Assembly: GCA_015680685.1 (NCBI GenBank)
Contig: MNCI01005415.1
Location: 329,530-393,529 of the forward strand
DNA length: 64,000 nt
From: Gnetum montanum
Taxonomy: Eukaryota > Streptophyta > Gnetopsida > Gnetales > Gnetaceae
Direction: 5' to 3'
Part shown: positions 33,445 through 45,245 of the stretch, piece after piece
Layout: each line of letters starts with the position of its first letter
Position numbering within the stretch: position 1 is the first letter of the stretch
Position numbers and translations under genes: made by a program
The notes under the pieces: model-generated
Seen by the model: the letters and a program-made list of their open reading frames with translations, nothing else
Database searches by the model: none
What the model was told of the DNA's origin: nothing

Positions 33445-36400
33445 ATGGTGCACAAGGTTGAATGTAGGCATAGGGGATTTGCCAAGCTAGATGAGGTGAA
33501 GGAGACTCTGGGACACCTCTCCAAGACACATGTTGAGGTGCAGCAGGAGGCTCCATCTGCTTTGTAAGTTGCTATGCTACCCTCATTTTCATTATGTAAT
33601 GCATTAGGTTAGATTTCCATTACTGTTATTGTTTTGGCCATCACAGTTGTCATTATTACAACTGTTGTCACTTTTTTTGTTGTTGTTTTGGCTGTTGCAT
33701 TGTGGCAATGGCTATTCTGGCCACAGAGGCTATATGGTTGTTATGCTATAGTTGTGCATGAAATTTCCCTGGCTGCCATTGTTAACAATGGTCCCTACAC
33801 TATTGCAAGGGTTTGGATGATTTTGGGTGGCATGGCACATTCCCCACGTAGTGTACAACCTTTAGCAGGGATAGTGTAATGCAAGGCTAGCGTAGCATAG
33901 CACGAGCGAAGGGAGGGTTTATCATGTCCATGTTTGACCTAACCCTATTTGATGGGGCAAGATGGGGATAATAGGAACACTGTGAGTTCTTTGCCATAGA
34001 CATTGTTGGATTGTTGCCTCTTGTTGTTGTTACACTACGCTATTATGTTTATAGGTCTGCTAGGTCGTTAATCTAGCAATTTGTTATTGTTAAATTTGTA
34101 ACGCTGTTATGCTATCAAATTCATCATACTACTATGCCATCGAATTTGCTATGCTGCTAAATTTTCTATGTTGCACTACTTGCTATGGTGTTCTACCTGT
34201 TACATTGTTACATGTCTGATGTATGTTGTATTATTATGCTTAATGCATGATTACGTCCATTGTACTTGTTCCACTGCTACATTGCATGAGGCGTAGTCGT
34301 CTGGCTACATTGTGCATAATGCAGTTGCCACCCTTGTGCAAAGTGTAACTGTTATGCTACACCCTACGATGCATGTCCTCTATGCTATTCTATGCAATGC
34401 ATAACTATTACTATGTGGGGTGCATCCGCTATGTTACGGTATGTGGGACTTAGTTGCTATGCTACGCTACATATGACATTTTTCTAGGCTGTGTTTAACT
34501 CTATTTCACCAGGGAAACATTGTTTCATGTTAAAAGGAAATCTATAAATGGAGGATCATGCTAGGAAACATTAGTAATCATTACTTGAACACAGTGCTAA
34601 CGTTTGGTGCTTTGTTCTGCAGGGTCATGTTGAAGACTGTTCTGATTGTCCTTGAACTTGTAGGAGTCTTGTGCTACCTTAGTGAACCTATGACCAACGT
34701 TCCTCCTCCTCATGCATGTGTGGGATAGTAGGCAGTGTGATTTTGGGAGGGTTCATAGGACTTCCTACAGTTCCTCCTCTACCATTTTAGTATGATCATA
34801 TGGTCACACTTATTGGCTGAGACAACTGCTGTACTTCCAAAGACGTTGTTGCCTAGGGCAAAGCGAGGCATTCTAAAGTTCTTGGCTGATGGATTGATTG
34901 GGGGTGAAGGGACAAGAGGCTCCAAATAGCACCCAAGGAACTTAAGGTACTTAAGTTGGATCTGGGACATGCGGAGTACAAATTCTATCATTTATACAAC
35001 ATGTTATACATTGGCTGTGACATGCGCACTTACTTTCAGAACCCACCTAGAACCATTTACTATGTTGGCAGGTAAGTCCTATGAAGGAATTTTAATGTGT
35101 TGTATTATTTTATTCACTCTAGAAAAATATGCTTACTATATTCTTGTATGTTACCAAGTTTTACATTGATGAAGGTAGTCTTGATGGTAACATGGACGCA
35201 TTGGCAATGGCCCAAATGGCTCTGCAAGAGTTCTCCTTCACCGGGAATATGCATGTCGGTGTCATAGAACAACTTGGGTTTGAATTCAAAACCTATCAAA
35301 CTAGGTATTCCAAATTCTATGGGAAGTGTAAGGAAGTTGGCTAGTTCGATAGTGAATGGGGATCATGTTGACTGATTACCGTCGAAGATGTTCTGGTGGA
35401 ACTTTCACCATTTCCTATGTCGTTCAAACCTTGTATGTTAGACCATGGATTTTTTGATATGTTTTCAAGTGATGATATGATTTTTTTTTGCTAAATTTTC
35501 CTTTTTTTCCATTAACTATTGCAGTAGCAAGGGAATCCCAAGATGTCACTATGATCACCTTTAGGTGTGACGAGACCAACCTACTTTTCAAGAATGGGGA
35601 GGTGGAAGAGACACACCATTTTCTTTTCCATGGAGCCCCAACCACTTTTGTTCATAACATTCAAGAGGTTGGGCTCATGGACTTATTATTGGCTATAAAT
35701 CTAAATGTCACGGCTGTAGAAATGCTTTCCTTAGTCGATTCCTTCATCGAGAAGGTTGACCGCTTCTGTACATGTGTTCACGGTGTGTGGGTGGGGTTTG
35801 AAATTAATGATCAACTATTTACAGATCTTTTTAGTGTCACTTATGATGGTCTCCTTTTAGGAGAAAAATCCAGGAAAGATGCAAACCATCATGGGGACAT
35901 TGAGAAAATGCTAGGGATGACTAAGGACTAAAAGGGGATTTACATCCACAAGGTTAAGCTAGTGGTGGCCGAAATGATTTACCCTGTCTTCCATGACCAT
36001 GCTTTCCCTAAGCTACTCTCCCAAGGAAAAATTCTTAGAGTGGAGTAGGCTTGGATAATGAGAGAGGTCATGGATGAACGAACCTATTACAACTAGGCCA
36101 GGTTCCTTTCTGAAGGCTTGCATGCTAAAATGGTCAAAATTCATGAGAAGCTTGAGTCCCATTTCAATGTGAATTATGCCTTCTTTGTAGCTTACCTATG
36201 ATGCTTTGTGGAATTCTTGGTAGCCCATGAAAATGATTCCTAGATATAACAATATTGTAACTAGATATTAAAGCCATGGATTTTCTAGGTTCTCCACACC
36301 ACTCGATCCCAAGACCCCTCGGAAGCTATCGGGGAATCAATTAAGATAACGACAAGCGATCAAGTGGGGCGTACCTTTCGTGGTTTGGATAGCATTGGAG

Positions 36401-38282
36401 AGGCACCCCCCATCAACACAAGCAATGTGTTAAGGGGGGTATGACTCATTGCAGAAACTGTAAAGACTAGGTTGCAATGTAAGAAGTCTAATCCTACTGA
36501 AGAGACTCCCCATGCAAATGAAAGGAGGGGGAAGAAACTGCAAATCAAAGTTCATAGGGTACAACCCCTGGTTGGTAAGTATGATAAACTTATTTTGTTA
36601 GCATAGCATTTGTTATGTTGTGCTATGCTATACAGCGTTGCATAGCGTAGTGCCTGTTTCAAGTTGGAATATCCTAATAACTAAGATTATGTTTTATGAG
36701 AAGAAGAAGAGGAGGAGGAGGAAGAGATTTTGGCTCCTAGAACAGGGGTGCCTACTGAAGAGGAGGAGGAAGAGGCCCTAGCGGTGGATGAAGAGGCCCC
36801 TACTGATGATGGAGAGGCCCCTGCTGATGACCCCTTTGTATAATATGCTTCAATGTTCGAAGGGTAGATGAGTGTTGAGGATGCTATCACACTTTTGGAT
36901 TAGCTGGAAAGAGAGGGGCTACAATTTGATGCTAGTAAGTTTGAATGATTTTTTGATAGTTTCTCAATGGGTGATCCCCTCTCTATCACCCTTGAGGGTT
37001 TGCTAGGTACGATCTTTACACTCTCATGTCATTTTTCATTAGATCTTTTGTTATCCTCTCTACCATGGCTAACATGTTTTATTATGTAGCAGACACCACT
37101 ATTGATGCTCCTAATCCTTCTTCCTCAATCTGTCTCCGACCCTGGAACAAGACCCCTGATAAATTTTCCTTCATGGATGAGTTGGTTGATGACATGATTG
37201 ATCACTTGAAGTAGATCGATCTCGAGATTGGTATGTTACAATTGCTACATTAGGCTTTTGTAGTTTTTACTTTTTTTTTGTCACTGTGACTAACATTCTT
37301 CCATACATGGTAGCCTCCTGTCTCAAGTGGGACCCTCAGTAGGCCATCAAGGTTGACACTATGCCTGAGCTTCCGCCAAAGGTGACTAAGGTACCTCGTC
37401 CCATTTATGATGAAGTGAGTAAATGTGCATTGTACTCGGCAAGCTCCTTATGGGATTGTAGGCATGTGAACGAAGACCTCTAGAAGAGGGTACAAAAACT
37501 CAAGAAGAAGAAGACTAATCTAACCACTGAGGTGGGGGATCTCTGATCTAGGAATGAGTTTCTGGTGGCCCACGACACCCGTGATGGTAGTTGGTGTATG
37601 ACTATGATTGACTATGCTAGATATTGGATAGTCATATGGAACAATAATGATGCAACTTGCAAAATTATTGAACAGAAAATGTAGATGGACCTCCTAACAT
37701 AGAAGAACCAGGACTAGAAAGACTATAGTGCATAGGTTTAGAATGGGGACTGGCATGAAAGAACCATAAACATATGTATAAGATGGAATGTGCTGCCTAT
37801 CGTAAATAGTACTGGGATGCCGCTATTGAATTGCATACCCTTAAGCTATTTCTTGACCTCATTGGTTTTTCTGGTGCTTATGAGAAGTTCATCAATAGGT
37901 GATGATCAATAGGTCTTCCATAAGGGAAATAACCCTACCTACCGGGGAGACCACCACTACCACCTTTTCCTCAGGACCACCCAGATGGACAGCCATGGAA
38001 AAGGAGAAGGTTACAATAAGCGTTGGCCTAGGAGAGGAAAATTGGGCCAACCTCACTGAGGAGGAGATCTTGTGACATATTGAGGCCGACATGGATTAGA
38101 TATCCCCAAAAATGGACATGGGGCCATCTTAGGTTAGTCAACTTTTGTTATGTTATGATTTATTTTTTAAAAGCCTTTATTATAGTTTGACTCATTTTTT
38201 TATTTTCTGCCTTATGTAGAATCCGAATGAAGATGCAGGACCTAGTGGAGCAGGAGACAGTGATGGAAACGAAGACCCATAG
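33445..38282 (+). pseudogene. Antisense multi-exon gene, copy in element D
   Basis: Exons by comparison and GT-AG signals: 33445-33563, 34623-35071, 35159-35432, 35525-36574, 36701-37006, 37090-37230, 37314-38132 and 38220-38282. Exon 1 (MVHKVECRHRG, LDEVKETL) is 119 bases, the same as in E, and both end in phase 2. Exon 2 begins VMLKTVLIVLELVGVL and ends NPPRTIYYVGR before GTAAGT. Exon 4 carries TNLLFKNGEVEE, EMLSLVDSF, VWVGFEINDQLFTDLF. Exon 5 opens with a run of about nine Glu. Exon 6 has WNKTPDKFSFMDELVDDM. Exon 7 has CLKWDP, RNEFLVAH and MIDYARYW and looks coiled-coil prone. The acidic tail ends at 38282. Intron 1 (33564-34622) is rich in TGCTATGCTAC words. Stops are frequent. No known domain was recognised; the product and its cellular location are unknown. 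Confidence 0.74.
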
Positions 38283-38445
38283 CATGGTAATGCAAAATTT
38301 TATTTCTTTTTCTTTGAATTTGATTGATTTGTAAATACTATTGATTAACATTGGATGGATAATAAATTAAAAACATTTTTTTTCATTTTTATTAATGTGT
38401 TTCATTTATTTTTTATCCTTTTGGACCCCTTGAGAGCCTCTCGTT

Positions 38446-38731
38446 TTAGTTTAAGGCCATTTTGGGCCATTACTTAATGATGAATTTTTTGTTTTTGTCA
38501 ATGTTTCTTTTTTTATTTTTGTTATTGCTTCGAGATAATAAAGTTGCCAATTTTAGGCCCTAGCAGGCTGCGATGGGTAGTTTAAAGCCATTCCGGGCTG
38601 TCACTAGTTTTAGGCCATTTTGAGCATTCACTAGTTTTAAGCCATTTTGGGACTTTTCTAGTTTTAGGCCATTTTGGGCCTTATGTAATGTGATATAAAA
38701 AAAGGTTGCCAATTTTAGGCCTTAGTGGGCT
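38446..38731 (-). repeat. Hairpin-repeat array a of element D
   Basis: About six units of TAGTTTAAGGCCATTTTGGG + CC or close variants (TTTTAGGCCCTAGCAGGC and similar). It lies between the ends of the convergent antisense gene and gag-protease. Confidence 0.75.
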
Positions 38732-38904
38732 GTTTAGTGATGAAAACAATGGGCATATTGTAAACAATGTAAACAATGAGGAGAACGCTAATGTAAACAA
38801 TGTATACGAAGCAAGCAATGTAAACAGTGAATGTGATGTTGATGTAAGAAGTAATTATGGTGCAAGCAGTGGCGTAATTACACTAATGCAAATGACAATC
38901 ATTC

Positions 38905-41900
38905 TCACAGCTGCTTCCTAATCCATCGTGGGCTTGATGATGCATATGGCTAAGAGGCTTTATTATGATACTCCTCTATGTCATCGTCTACCAGCTAAAA
39001 GGGTAGCTTAGCCCTTGTTGCTTCTTCATTTGGAATAGTTTTGACTTGTTCAAGCATTTTAGTTTGAATGGGGGCATGGTTTTCAAAGATTTCAATCTCT
39101 AAACCTTGCTCCATTCCTACGTTGTTTATGGCTCAGGGAGCTACTTCATCACTGTGAATTACCACTTCCCCTCTCATGTAGGGTAAGTGGATTTCCTAGT
39201 GTATTGATGAGGAAATAGCCCTTAATTGGGCCGACCATGATATCCCCAGGATTAGGTTGAACCTAGACATCTCCTCTATCACTATGAACACTACACTTGT
39301 GAGGAACTAGTCCCCTACCACAAAGTTAATATGGATAATTCCTTTTAATAGCACATGTACCCCATTAAATGATTTTAAGTAGAAAGTTGTCATGGGCTTG
39401 ATTTGATTGACCAAGCCCAATTTGTCCACTATGGGAAAGGGGATGACATTAGTAGTGGCCCCATCATCAACGTGTACCCTTTGGATCTTGTAATGATTGA
39501 CTCAAATTGTGATGAACATAGGTGTCATTGTCACCTAACCCTTTTTAGGGTAATCCTTAATGGACTCATCATAAAATGTTAACTAAATTGGCCATGGTTC
39601 CTCAGCCATAGAGGGGAGCATGAAAGAATGGATTGCTTTCTCTTCAACCAGTATGTTTTTGTCCATCAGGATAGACGTTAATATGCGAACCATGGCCTTG
39701 TGGTGCGCAGTGGAAGTCATTACCAAGTCATATAGGCTCAAAGTTATATTTTTCTATTTTAGGGCCTATTTGACTTGAGTAAGGATGTTGAGAAGATCAT
39801 GTCCACCATCTTGTTTTTTGCCATCCTTTTCCTCCTCCATTCATCCTAAGAGACAAATCTCCCAATGGGGGACAGTTTCAGGTTGAGAACTAGGCTTCCT
39901 CGGGCAAGAAGGTGACAATTGTGTCTATGTGGAGTTATTAGTTGCTAATGATGAGGGGGACATGGGCATTGAGGACAAGGAGGCAGGTTTGGGAGGACCT
40001 AATGTAGTGTGTTCCCTGGACATCTTGTCCACAAAACGCTCTTTCCATTTTTTTAAAAGGGAAGGCTATGGTGCTATTTTCATTGATTGGCTTTGTGTGG
40101 TAGAGGCACTTGAATGTTTTGGCACCTTAATGACAAATGGTGCCTGTGGTGCTGGCATGAGCGGCAATGCAACTTTGAGCACAAAGGGTACAGGGGTGGA
40201 TGTCTCAGGAGAAACTTTAAGGATGAATGATTGTTGTGATGTTGTTTTTGCTATTATTGGTTGCTACATTATGGTGAGGTGCATGCACCATGAATGGTTG
40301 TTGTAGTGGTTCTGGGTTGCTATCAATGCCAATGATATTGATTGTGTACCCTGCTTTATTGGTATTTAGGGGATCCTTGTAAACATGCATTGATTGGTTT
40401 TCAGGGCAATCAAGACTACTTTCATCTAGAAGCAACTTTTCCTGGTCGATCATGCGTAGGATATCATCCTTCAATGCTAAAAAATAGTCCATATCATGAC
40501 CACAAAATTGATGGTAGCCATAGAACCATTCTGGCTTGAAGTTCTTAGGAACTGGCAGTTCATTGGGCATGGCCAAAGAGGGGTTCCTAAGAAGTTCACT
40601 ATAGCATTGATGCCATTTAATTACTTCCTTCAATGTCCGTTTATGCTATATATACCCATCTCTCAACAGTTGCTTTAGGAGTTCCGAAGTCTTAACGATT
40701 AAAGGAGTGTATTTGGAGTGATCCTTACATTCGAAGTTGGGCTTAGGCTAGGTTGATGTCTCAAGTGCTATGGCTACCTTTTTTTTGTTGCTATTTTTGG
40801 GCTTAGTCTCATTAGCCATAGCGGCCACAGTGGTTGTTGTGGCCTTGCCCTTCTCTTTGTCTTTCTTGAGGTGTGTGTTTTTATATGTGACATAAGATGG
40901 GTCTTTGCTAGCCTTGTCTACATCCTGAATGCTCTTGGTCTAAGCAAAGGCTTGGCTAAGAGAGTGTGGTGCTAGGTAAGAGAGTTTAAACTTAATAAAG
41001 TCATTTATTTCTCCCTTGAACATAGCCAACAAGTGGGCCTCAGCGATAGGCTCACGTATCTCATTCAAGGTGGTGCTCCACCACTGTATGAATCTTTTCA
41101 CAGACTCCAACAGATCTTGCTTGACGCTCCTTAGCTAGTCCAGCATGACCTATGGTTTCAAGTTATAATTGAAGCAGCTAACAAGCTAACTTGACAGCTC
41201 TTTCAAAGTTGAGATGGAGGCACATGGGAGTGCATAGTACTAGTCTAGAGCTTTGCCTATCAAACACATGGCAAAGATGTAGATGATAGTGTGGGGCCAT
41301 TGTTACAATAGTAGAGATTTAGATCTAAACATTACCAAATGTGTGTTAGGATCATCCTCCCTGTTGTATTTTGTGAATTGGGGGAGTGGCACCCTAGGGG
41401 GTAACATAATCATGGGGATTGTCAAGCTGATGGGATCATCATGGTAAAAATCCATGACCTACACCATGTCAGAACTGGTGTATTTGAGGTGTTTAATTTC
41501 CGCAGTGAGGGTCTAGATAAGTTAAAAAGCTTGATCTATACTAGAGGATGTTGCTAATGATTGTGGGGCTACTTGAGCAGCCATCATTGGTGGTGTTGTA
41601 AGGGTAGTGGCTTGATCCATGGGGAGTGCTATTGGGGCCACTCCTGCAAATGGTATTACTTGGGAAGTCCACCAGCCAGTGGGTGGTGCTATTGGGGCTA
41701 TGGCCGCTGGTGGGGCTGTGGGGTTTGTAACTTGCCTAGTTGATGGGGCAGCCCATAGCCCTGTGTTTGGTTATACTATGTGTAGAATATGGTGCACTTG
41801 GGGTTGCACATAGTGCAACATTAGAGAAGGTTGCACAATAGAAAAAGAAGTAGTTGGTGCCCACCACGTGGTTGAGACTAGGTTGGCTACTGGTGGTGGG

Positions 41901-42262
41901 ATGAGTGTAGATGAGGAAATGGAAGCGAAAGTTCTATGCAGCTATGATGTAGGCATGATTTGCATGTATGGTAGTGTAGCCATGACTGATGCTTGGTACG
42001 ATGGTAGGACAGAGTGGGAAGAAGGGATGACTAGAAAAGAAGTTGATGGGCCCACTTGCTGGTATGTTGAATGTACGAGATGGCTGTCCATAGCTAACAA
42101 AGGTGTGGGTTGTGGTAACCATGAATGGGGGCAGAAGAAAAGAGTGGGTTTGACCAAAAGATAGTAGTGGGAGGAATAACCATAGCATAGTTCTAGCCAC
42201 CACCTTCAAAGTGGGAGTCCAGGTCTTCCTATTTTTCCTAAAACACCTCATCATAGTGGGAA
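38905..42262 (-). pseudogene. gag-pro: Element D gag-protease, main part
   Basis: This continues the gag started at 60138, interrupted by element E. The - strand order is an N-terminal region with LDSHFEGG (near 42230), then the capsid-type domain (about 41500-40900), a zinc-knuckle-like block (YGYHQFCGHDMDYF, 40633-40217, first and last Cys replaced) and a Pro-rich linker. The protease follows (VHVDDGATTNVIPFP near 39480, FNLILGISW near 39230). The tail ends at TGA 38907-38905 after IRKQL. Stops and frameshifts are numerous. Segments with long + strand ORFs here (for example 39929-40306 and 41868-42164) are shadows. Confidence 0.82.
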
Positions 42263-42267
42263 GCCAT
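42263..42267. repeat. Target site duplication of element E (left)
   Basis: GCCAT, identical to 59768-59772. The empty site in element D's gag reads AGTGGGA + AGCCATA + TCCCACT, a perfect 7-bp inverted repeat around the target. Confidence 0.9.
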
Positions 42268-43642
42268 TGTAATGACGGAAAATGTTGGTTGCTAGAAATA
42301 CCAAACAAAATTCCGTGTACACAGTTTTAACACCGGATCTGTGCAAGGACTGTGCTGGAGAGATAACCCCGGTCTTTTCTACCAGATAGGGACTTACTTG
42401 ATCAGTAAAAATTTTGTGATATTTGGATAATAAAATGATGGATCTTTATGAGAAGATATGATATTGTTAACTTAGTGGGTAGTTAAAACCGATGAAATCG
42501 ATTTATGATGATTTGCAAGCTTTGTATAGATGAGGCACAAGAGATCAGATTTAGAATGGAGGCAATCTCAAGATCTGGGATTCACCTCATGAACAAAGTA
42601 TATTGAATATGACTATTACAAGCAGACTTCGATCTATGCGAAGAACGTGCCAATAATAAGAAAGCTATTCAAAGATGAGGTAAGCAAAGGTCGATCTACC
42701 TCGTTCCAGTGGTGTATAAGGAAGTCGGTCTGAAGCAAAAATGTCTATCCACCTACTATTCCTGACTAGAGATTCTTGCCAATTTTCTTTGATATTCTTG
42801 TGACTGCTAATCCTCTTTGTTCTCTTGTTAAAAGCTGTCAACAATTATCAACGGAAGGGAAAAATCACTCTCAAAGAAAATTTGTTAAGTCTTGGGAGAA
42901 ATTTTTGCCCACCCCTTGATCTTTGTCAACTGGAGTATTTATAGGATTAGGGTCAAGAGAAAAACGTGGTTTAGATGATGCATGTCCTGAATTCACAAAA
43001 TTCTGTTGACTTCATGTGTCGATTGTTGAAGCTTGCGGCACCACACCACCTTACGCTCTAAAACATAATGCAGTGTAAATTGCTCTTGTTGGGGCTTTGG
43101 CGACAAATGATTTCTTGATTACGCTACAATACGCTGGATAGCGTATTGTGTCGTATGGACTACTGATTCTTGTATTATGCCATTTTGTCTATGCTTGTAT
43201 TACGTTGCACCATGCTAGATTACACTACACCATGCCAGATTACGCTCCACCAAGCCAGATTATGCTTCATAGCGTAACTTAGTGTGAAATAGCGCACTTA
43301 TAAAAAATTTAAGCATTGCTGAAGTTGTGGGCATTTTCTGTCTTTGATGTTGTCGAGAATTTCATTTTGACATTATGCTACATTACGTCATGTTGCGTAA
43401 CGTAGCGTAATATGCCAAAATTTAAGATTCTCAAAACATAGAGAATTTGCAAAGTCGAAAGCTTGCCGCTGTGCACCTGTTGCTTTGCTTTGTCTTCTGG
43501 AATTCATTTGTGCTATGACATGCAGTGTGGTAGGATAGGCTTTTAGAAGGAACTTGCTGTGCCGCGTCTTGTTGCAACCCTTTTCCTGAATCACCAGCCT
43601 TTTGCTGAACCGCCGAGGCCTCAAAATTTTCACTGTGTTTCA
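42268..43642 (-). repeat. Element E 3' LTR
   Basis: A 1,375-bp LTR that starts TGTAATGACGGAAAATG and ends ACTGTGTTTCA on the + strand. The - strand TATA box (TATAAATA) is at 42936-42943. A perfect 10-bp inverted repeat ACAATACGCT / AGCGTATTGT with a four-base loop is at 43126-43149, and a second, imperfect one lies near 43380-43410. Confidence 0.92.
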
Positions 43643-43710
43643 ATGGCCCCTCTTTGTTGACGTTTAGAGGGCTTGCCTGAAAGACATCAACAAAGAACAT
43701 GAAACACTAG
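43643..43710 (-). promoter_or_regulatory. Polypurine tract and inverted repeat, element E
   Basis: The - strand has AACAAAGAGGGGCCAT just before the LTR start TGAAACAC. The inner arms CTTTGTTGACGT (43652-43663) and ACATCAACAAAG (43684-43695) pair at 11 of 12 positions, the exception being a possible G-U pair. The outer arms GTGTTTCA (43635-43642, LTR end) and TGAAACAC (43700-43707) pair perfectly. It is the best preserved of the four copies. Confidence 0.82.
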
Positions 43711-44887
43711 AAAGGTAAAGGTATCAACAACGTCTGTCGGAGACTGCTCAAATGTTGTTCTGTCAAACTTAGAAGTGTAAGGATGGAGGTCCATAGGGTA
43801 CAGGAGGGATCTTATAGGAGTTAGAGATGGTAGGTTTGGGGAAGACTCAAATGCATGAACATGAAGCTTTTTCGAACAAGTCATTACATCTTTTAGCTAA
43901 TGTGTTTACGAAAGGTTATGTTGGCATATTGCATATAGAGGGCATGCAAGGATGAGTTACATTATGCCTGCATGGCCTAGATGAGTTGTTTTACATCCAT
44001 TTTGCCAAGTGTTACCCTGCACTTTTTTTAAAAAAAAAATACAGATTGCATCCCACAATGCGAGCTGTGTTACGCCTGTTCATGGACATGATGATGTAAA
44101 ATGATCGACTTAATGCTCACGTTCTTTAAAAGAAGAGAATAAGGTAGAGACAATTGTAAGGATAAGGAAATAGGAAAACAAAGTTATATATCCAATGTAG
44201 GGAGAGGTAGGGTTTGCACTTCCAAGTAGCCAGGCTAGTCTGAGCAGCCACCTTAGAACACCATAACACCTCACCTTCCAATGAAAGTGTTCTTGATCAA
44301 CTCTTTCATAACAAGTAACCTACCAAACTTAACAAAAAATAGAGAGCCAAAGCTAGAAAAAAATGTCCTAATCGCTAAGGAGGGAAGCTGTTGAAACAAG
44401 CACCATCCAATGCAACAAGGAGAGTGTAGACCATTGAAACTGGGACCGTAGCAAGCAGCAAGGGTCTCAATGTTGATGTCACGGTTCATGAAATTGCTGT
44501 TGACAGCCAGATTCATCTTGCTCAAAGGAATGGGCATAGAACATGTCAGATGAATCTGGTAAGCCAGAATCTGGTGACGGCGATGGATGGAGGCCGCTGA
44601 GGCTATGGATGGTCGTAGTTTCTTTAGGGCCCTAAGTAGTGAAGTTGATCCCAGGATCTGCAACTACGAAGTGGCTATCGTAGCAACATCTCCGAGGGGT
44701 CAATAGTATGCCTTTCAGCATGTCTGAGGAGTCAGTAGGATGCCAATGGGGTAGCAGCATTGCATCTATTCCAACTTGTTACCCACTCTATCTGGCAGGG
44801 ATGCAGCGTAAGAGTAATCACACTCACTTGCTTCATGGATTGCCTATTGAGAAATTCCAATTTTGGGTCCTGGTTGACTGTTGTTGC
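43711..44887. other. Element E 3' spacer, no gene seen
   Basis: Internal non-coding sequence. A - strand ORF at 44271-44663 has no recognisable content and no counterpart in A, B or D. Confidence 0.5.
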
Positions 44888-45215
44888 TGGTTTTAAGTCT
44901 CAGTAGACCGTGGTCCCGATTTAATGTCTACGCAGATTGAAACTTGCTAGTTTTACGTCGTAGAAGACAATGGAAGAGATAGTTTATGGTCCTAGCAGAC
45001 CACGTTGTGGCTATTAGTTTTATGTCGTGACCCAATGAGAAGTTTGTGCTAATTTAGCATCTCAGCAGACATGTACTTACCTTGGCAGTTTCACGTCATG
45101 GTGGATGGTTAGAAACCTTGCCAGTTTAGAATCTTGGCAGATGCATGCAAGAATTGCCAGTTTTACGTCATAGCGGATGTTTACAACTTTGCTAATTTTA
45201 TGTCATATCGGACAT
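44888..45215 (-). repeat. Hairpin-repeat array c of element E
   Basis: About eight units. One clear case has TGGTC, loop CTAGCA, GACCA at 44987-45002; others have TTTTACGTC...GAC or TTTTATGTC...GACAT. The array follows the integrase stop directly. Confidence 0.77.
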
Positions 45216-45245
45216 TTGTTACCTGATTTTGAGCTGAGTCGATGC

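Noticed and set aside
39929-42164. + strand ORFs over gag of element D (39929-40306, 41868-42164) as possible additional antisense genes.
   Set aside because: They are shadows of the - strand gag and linker; the equivalent regions of B and E do not keep them open.
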